64,000 nucleotides of DNA from Marinomonas communis (GTDB taxonomy: Bacteria; Pseudomonadota; Gammaproteobacteria; Pseudomonadales; Marinomonadaceae), in the NCBI RefSeq assembly GCF_004363305.1, contig NZ_SNZA01000006.1:186001-250000 (forward strand), in the 5' to 3' direction. Each line of letters starts with the position of its first letter. Within the stretch, counting starts at the first letter, position 1. Positions 60,462-64,000 of the stretch are shown here, piece by piece. The notes under the pieces are model-generated. The model was not told the DNA's origin. It made no database searches and worked only from the letters and a program-made list of their open reading frames with translations. The position numbers were made by a program, and so were the translations under genes.

Positions 60462-61334
60462 TTAGCCCGCTATTGCTTTAACTAAAACTGATGTATCCAT
60501 ACGCCCTAAACCTTGCTGCTGTAATGCAGCATAATGCTGGTCGACATCTTGAGCCATTTTTAGCTCAACGCCATACGCCCTAGCCTGCTCAATACAAATG
60601 CTCAAGTCTTTACGCATCCAGTCCACCGCAAAGCCAAAATCAAATTCACCTTTTGCCATGGTTTCTAAACGGTTAGCCATCTGCCATGACCCAGCCGCCC
60701 CATGCTTTAACGTATCCACGACTTTTGAAATATTTAAATCTGCTTTTTCGGCCAACAACAGCGCTTCACTTAAGCCATTTAAAACACCTGCAATGCAGAC
60801 TTGATTAACCATTTTGCACCGTTGCCCTTGACCAGCAGAGCCCATTAGTTGGACTTGCTTCGCATAGCAATCCACCACAGGAAGAGCCTGGTTAAAGATC
60901 TCTTCTTCACCACCACACATAACCGTTAAGACCCCATTCTCAGCACCTGCTTGACCACCAGAAACAGGTGCATCGATGAAGTGAACACCCTGCTCTTCGC
61001 AAGCCCTGGCCAACTCCTCCGCCAATAAAGCCGAAGTAGTCGTATGATCAATCAAAACAGCGCCCGCCGACATCCCGGCCAACACACCATCTGAACCATA
61101 AATAACACTGCGTACGTCATTATCATTACCAACACAAACACATACGAAATCTGCTCCAGCGGCCGCTTCTGCTGGCGTTTTTGCGGCATGGCCAGAGAAT
61201 TCATTTGCCCAACGCTCCGCTTTCTCGTACGTACGGTTATACACAGTGATAGAGCCTCCAGACTTAGACAAATGCCCTGCCATTGGGTAACCCATAACAC
61301 CCAGCCCAATAAATGCAATTTTTATGTTTTCCAT
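60462..61334 (-). CDS. HIBADH-family NAD(P)-dependent dehydrogenase
   Basis: 290 residues: NAD Rossmann motif FIGLGVMGYPMAGHL (about 8-22), substrate motif DAPVSGGQAGAENG, and catalytic lysine region AGQGQRCKMVNQ (about K170). The family oxidises beta-hydroxy acids or reduces tartronate/sulfolactaldehyde-type aldehydes. Start ATG 61334 is 13 nt after the oxygenase stop, with GAGGA upstream. Probably acts on the product of the oxygenase gene or the substrate exported by TSUP (inference). Confidence 0.87.
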   Translation of the reverse strand: MENIKIAFIGLGVMGYPMAGHLSKSGGSITVYNRTYEKAERWANEFSGHAAKTPAEAAAGADFVCVCVGNDNDVRSVIYGSDGVLAGMSAGAVLIDHTTTSALLAEELARACEEQGVHFIDAPVSGGQAGAENGVLTVMCGGEEEIFNQALPVVDCYAKQVQLMGSAGQGQRCKMVNQVCIAGVLNGLSEALLLAEKADLNISKVVDTLKHGAAGSWQMANRLETMAKGEFDFGFAVDWMRKDLSICIEQARAYGVELKMAQDVDQHYAALQQQGLGRMDTSVLVKAIAG

Positions 61335-61347
61335 TTCCAATCCTCGC

Positions 61348-62394
61348 TTAATCTTTTCCAATGTGAGAGCAATTTGGGAGACTTAATAAACGTTGTTTAG
61401 ACTTCATACCAAACAAACGAATTAACCAGCGATCAGCGCCATCTTCCCTTGGAATGTAGGCCTCCCTTCGATGCAAAGTACGCTGATTTTTAATCAACAA
61501 CATATCGCCAGGTAGAAATACAGTTGAATGTACATTTTCAGGTTTTTCTAAAGCCGCTTCGAACATGAGTAGAGCCGCTGCAGCCTGAGGTGTAATAGGA
61601 GTAACGTTCTCCTTGTCATAACGACTGTAAGCAACATTGTTTCTATCAAATGCCAAAACAGGCAATCTCGAACTTAATGAGCCACTAAAAGAATCAGGGC
61701 GGCTAATTAAAAATTGATCACTCATTAGGATTTGAATGACGCCTTGATTAAGGCGTGATAAAACGTCATCTAGCAGTACAACCGAAGAATTCACTTTTAA
61801 ATCACTACGTATTGCCATCAGAGAAAGTAGCTCTGGGCACGCAGATTTACCGTTAAGTGACTCTGGAATAATTGGAAGATCAGGTTTATCAACATGAAAG
61901 CCGAACGTTACATCTGACCCATGTGAAGACTTTTTCCCTTTCGCATCTTTGGTTGGAACAACATGTCTAAAAATCCGGCCGTTATTCTCATGCTCATAAG
62001 CAATAGGGTGAAACCCTGCTAAGTTATAGATACCCGTATGAATAGCATTCGCTAGAAGTAACTCATCATTCTCAATGAAACCTTCATATGGCGTAGGAGG
62101 TAAAGTATCTCCTAATGGCAGACCTCGAATAATCAAAGCCGATTCCTGATCACTCTCAGAGAAACTTTTAATCCGAAGCAAAACTTCTTCACTCAGAAGG
62201 TCTTGCATCTGACAGCCAATCCACTCAGCCGCTTCTATAACTTGTTTATCATCAGATAATGACATTGTGCACAAGCGACTTTTCAACGCCTGTGCTGATT
62301 GATAAGTAACATGACATTCAGAAATACCAAAAACATCTGACTCTTGTTTAATCTGTACTTGTGACACCTTCGTTAAGTCCTTTTTAACCATCAT
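61348..62394 (-). CDS. Fe(II)/2-oxoglutarate oxygenase, clavaminate-synthase-like (TauD/TfdA superfamily)
   Basis: About 348 residues. Iron facial triad: H167-X-D169 (FHVDKPD) and distal H308 (RTLHRREAY); the 2-oxoglutarate arginine lies in DGADRWLIRLFG (about R322-R326). The C-terminal pattern GDMLLIKNQRTLHRREAYIPREDGADRW (in parts) is that of clavaminate synthase, VioC and AsnO, which hydroxylate amino acids at C-beta, rather than of taurine dioxygenase. Start uncertain: ATG 62394/62391 or 62433; none has a strong ribosome-binding site. First gene of the leftward cluster. Confidence 0.8.
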   Translation of the reverse strand: MMVKKDLTKVSQVQIKQESDVFGISECHVTYQSAQALKSRLCTMSLSDDKQVIEAAEWIGCQMQDLLSEEVLLRIKSFSESDQESALIIRGLPLGDTLPPTPYEGFIENDELLLANAIHTGIYNLAGFHPIAYEHENNGRIFRHVVPTKDAKGKKSSHGSDVTFGFHVDKPDLPIIPESLNGKSACPELLSLMAIRSDLKVNSSVVLLDDVLSRLNQGVIQILMSDQFLISRPDSFSGSLSSRLPVLAFDRNNVAYSRYDKENVTPITPQAAAALLMFEAALEKPENVHSTVFLPGDMLLIKNQRTLHRREAYIPREDGADRWLIRLFGMKSKQRLLSLPNCSHIGKD

Positions 62395-62431
62395 TGAATC
62401 GATGAAAGCAAGATTAATATACAAAAATAAC

Positions 62432-62458
62432 ATATGTCAATTATTTATTTTGACATAT
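62432..62458. promoter_or_regulatory. Operator-like inverted repeat between oxygenase and MocR genes
   Basis: ATATGTCAA (62432-62440) and TTGACATAT (62450-62458), a perfect 9-bp inverted repeat with a 9-nt spacer. Partly similar half-sites continue to about 62508 (ACATATATCATAT). Probable MocR binding region. Confidence 0.6.
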
Positions 62459-62548
62459 ACCTTGAGTTTGTAGAAAAATAATAGATATCAATTTACATAT
62501 ATCATATAGTTGCACGCTCTTATTATTACTCACTTAACAGGTCACATT

Positions 62549-63883
62549 GTGTCAAAGCCAAAGTACCAAGAAATCGCTGATGCCGTTATTCATCTTATTG
62601 ACATAGGCCATTATAAAGAGGGAAGCAAACTGCCTACCCATCGCGCGTTAGCAGCTGAGTACTCGACGACCCCCGTGACCATTGCTAAGGCCTATACTTT
62701 GCTAGCAGAACAAGGGCATATTGAATCCTTTGTCGGGCGGGGAAGCTTTGTAAAAAGTAAGTCCAGCTTGAGGCAGGCTATCCAGTCACAGTTTGTTGAA
62801 GATGAGTGGAATTTTTCTATTCTGCAGCCATGTCTTGCCCAACAACTCACAGCACTGCACCAGCAGATTAACCAGTGCTTTACCGAGACTGCCTCACCAG
62901 CGCTCTTTGGTTATATTGAAGACACAGGGAGCATCTCGCACAAAGAGGCAGGGATGCGTTGGTTACAACAGTTTGGTTTGCAAGTACGCTCCCCAGAGCA
63001 TGTACTACTTACCAATGGCGCGCAGCATGCCTTATCAACTCTCATCGAACTATATTCTCAGCCGGGCGATAAAATCGCGGTAGAATCTCTGACCTATCCA
63101 GGAATCTTGTCGATTATTAAAGCGTTAGGTAGGGAGCCAATGGGAGTGGAGTTAGATGAGCAAGGTATGCGTCCTGAATGTCTACAAGAGGTATGCGAGC
63201 AGCATAAACCTAGCCTGGTGATTGTTGTGCCATCTCATCAAAACCCAACCACCACCACCTTGTCTTTAGAGCGCCGTAAAGCCATTGCCAGCGTTATTCA
63301 AAAACACTCCACTTGGTTAATCGAAGACGATATCTACAGTTTTTTAAACCCAGAAGTGATTGCGCCGATCACTAATCTAATCCCAGAAAAAAGCTTCTAT
63401 ATCAGCAGTTTATCTAAAGCCATTAGCCCCGGAATGCGCTGTGGCTATCTAAAAGCACCACAGAGCCAAATTGACAATTTGTCAGCCTATATTCGAACAA
63501 TGATTTGGCTAGCCTCACCGATTAACTTTGAGGTAGCGACACAAATGATTAACTCAGGCCTTATCTTTCAACTGGCTGATCAGCAAAAGCGCATTGCGCA
63601 GCAACGGCAATCCGTCGCCAAAAGAGTTTTAAAGGATGAAACGACTCTCTCCCAACAGAGCAGCTACCATATCTGGCTAACTCTGCCAGAGAATGTCGAT
63701 ACAGATAAGTTTGTCATGACAGCCAAAGAGCGCGGCATGTTTTTAAGCAATGGACGCTATTTCTGCCATAACGAGGAATACAGTCAACATGTACGACTTT
63801 CATTAATGTCGATAGCAGATGATCAACATTTTGAAGAGGGCTTAGCGCAACTGAAGCATTTACTGGATCAAAGCAAGCTCTAA
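62549..63883 (+). CDS. MocR family regulator (GntR HTH plus aminotransferase domain)
   Basis: 444 residues. Winged GntR HTH (about 5-65, LPTHRALAAEYSTTPVTIAKAYTLLAEQGHIES in parts) fused to a fold-type I aminotransferase-like domain with PLP lysine in SSLSKAISPGMRCGY (about K290) and DDIYSFLNP. MocRs use PLP chemistry to sense amino compounds (for example GabR, TauR, PdxR). Divergent from the oxygenase-dehydrogenase-TSUP genes, which it very likely controls. GTG start at 62549 (AGG upstream); TTG 62510 in frame. Confidence 0.87.
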   Translation: MSKPKYQEIADAVIHLIDIGHYKEGSKLPTHRALAAEYSTTPVTIAKAYTLLAEQGHIESFVGRGSFVKSKSSLRQAIQSQFVEDEWNFSILQPCLAQQLTALHQQINQCFTETASPALFGYIEDTGSISHKEAGMRWLQQFGLQVRSPEHVLLTNGAQHALSTLIELYSQPGDKIAVESLTYPGILSIIKALGREPMGVELDEQGMRPECLQEVCEQHKPSLVIVVPSHQNPTTTTLSLERRKAIASVIQKHSTWLIEDDIYSFLNPEVIAPITNLIPEKSFYISSLSKAISPGMRCGYLKAPQSQIDNLSAYIRTMIWLASPINFEVATQMINSGLIFQLADQQKRIAQQRQSVAKRVLKDETTLSQQSSYHIWLTLPENVDTDKFVMTAKERGMFLSNGRYFCHNEEYSQHVRLSLMSIADDQHFEEGLAQLKHLLDQSKL

Positions 63884-63910
63884 TTATTTGCCATTATCAA
63901 ATGAGATAAC

Positions 63911-63951
63911 AACATCACGCATGTTGGATATTACCCAACATGCGTGATGTT
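63911..63951. other. Perfect 17-bp inverted repeat after the MocR gene
   Basis: AACATCACGCATGTTGG / CCAACATGCGTGATGTT with a 7-nt loop, 27 nt beyond the MocR stop; no T tract. It could be a factor-dependent terminator, an mRNA-stabilising hairpin or a binding site. Confidence 0.6.
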
Positions 63952-64000
63952 GATCTAAGAATGCAAGTACTCTATTCGGCTGTGATTAAGCACATATTAA

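Noticed and set aside
1-64000. tRNA, rRNA, prophage or conjugative elements
   Set aside because: Read for tRNA-like TPsiC boxes, CCA ends, integrase and phage structural genes; none convincing.

Overview
The window is chromosomal DNA from a gammaproteobacterium. Moderate GC, marine-type gene content and the mix of families (type II homoserine kinase, bufferin operon, NicO/ZnuBC/Zur cluster) suggest Marinomonas or a close Oceanospirillales relative; this is an inference from gene content, not a marker-gene identification. About 76 protein genes or gene remnants are supported. I saw no rRNA, tRNA or CRISPR array.

Layout. 0-6 kb: the 5' part of prlC, a gamma-carbonic anhydrase gene, then a bufferin-type (DUF2282/DUF692/DUF2063/DoxX) copper-stress operon preceded by its ECF sigma and zinc-finger anti-sigma genes; both transcription units carry the same TGTAA-N18-CGTC promoter. 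6-12 kb: a leftward zinc operon (NicO-type transporter, zur, znuC, znuB) behind a perfect 29-nt Zur palindrome, then MarC, a LysE-type exporter, DUF1007 and homoserine kinase genes. 12-17 kb: polA followed by a REP/RAYT region: three 73-nt REP-type hairpins, a second diverged copy of the last 39 polA codons, a REP-associated tyrosine transposase, and arylamine N-acetyltransferase. 17-26 kb: a HipA-HipB module with toxin first, an Lrp/EamA pair, a truncated LysE remnant beside phhB, and single genes with regulators, including a TetR/metallohydrolase pair with operator-like sites.

26-38 kb: a 630-residue orphan membrane protein, yidD, a CsgG-DUF4810-DUF799 lipoprotein trio, a Fur-box-preceded flavin-fold protein, a four-PAS histidine kinase, a sugar transporter, mtgA and a CBS/CorC-type membrane protein. 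38-46 kb: a lipoate-ligase-like protein, a B12-binding radical SAM protein with CX4CX2C spacing, a thioredoxin-reductase-like flavoprotein divergent from an Rrf2 regulator across a long perfect inverted repeat, MgtC/DUF4010, a histone-deacetylase-fold amidohydrolase, and an acidic two-repeat protein of unknown role. 46-56.6 kb: an ene-reductase, an amidohydrolase, two AraC regulators, DUF1460, DUF2383, LysE, DUF2252, and a second Zur site controlling a CobW-type GTPase plus DUF1826. 56.6-64 kb: a second Lrp/EamA pair with an aminotransferase, then a divergent cluster (MocR regulator; Fe/2-oxoglutarate oxygenase, HIBADH-type dehydrogenase, TSUP exporter) that looks like an uncharacterised small-molecule pathway.

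The metal-homeostasis genes form the main theme: copper-buffering peptide, Zur regulon at two sites, and one Fur-type site. The least explained items are the MocR/oxygenase cluster, the polA-tail/REP arrangement, the 42-residue lysine-rich microprotein beside the bufferin operon, the acidic repeat protein and the 630-residue membrane protein.
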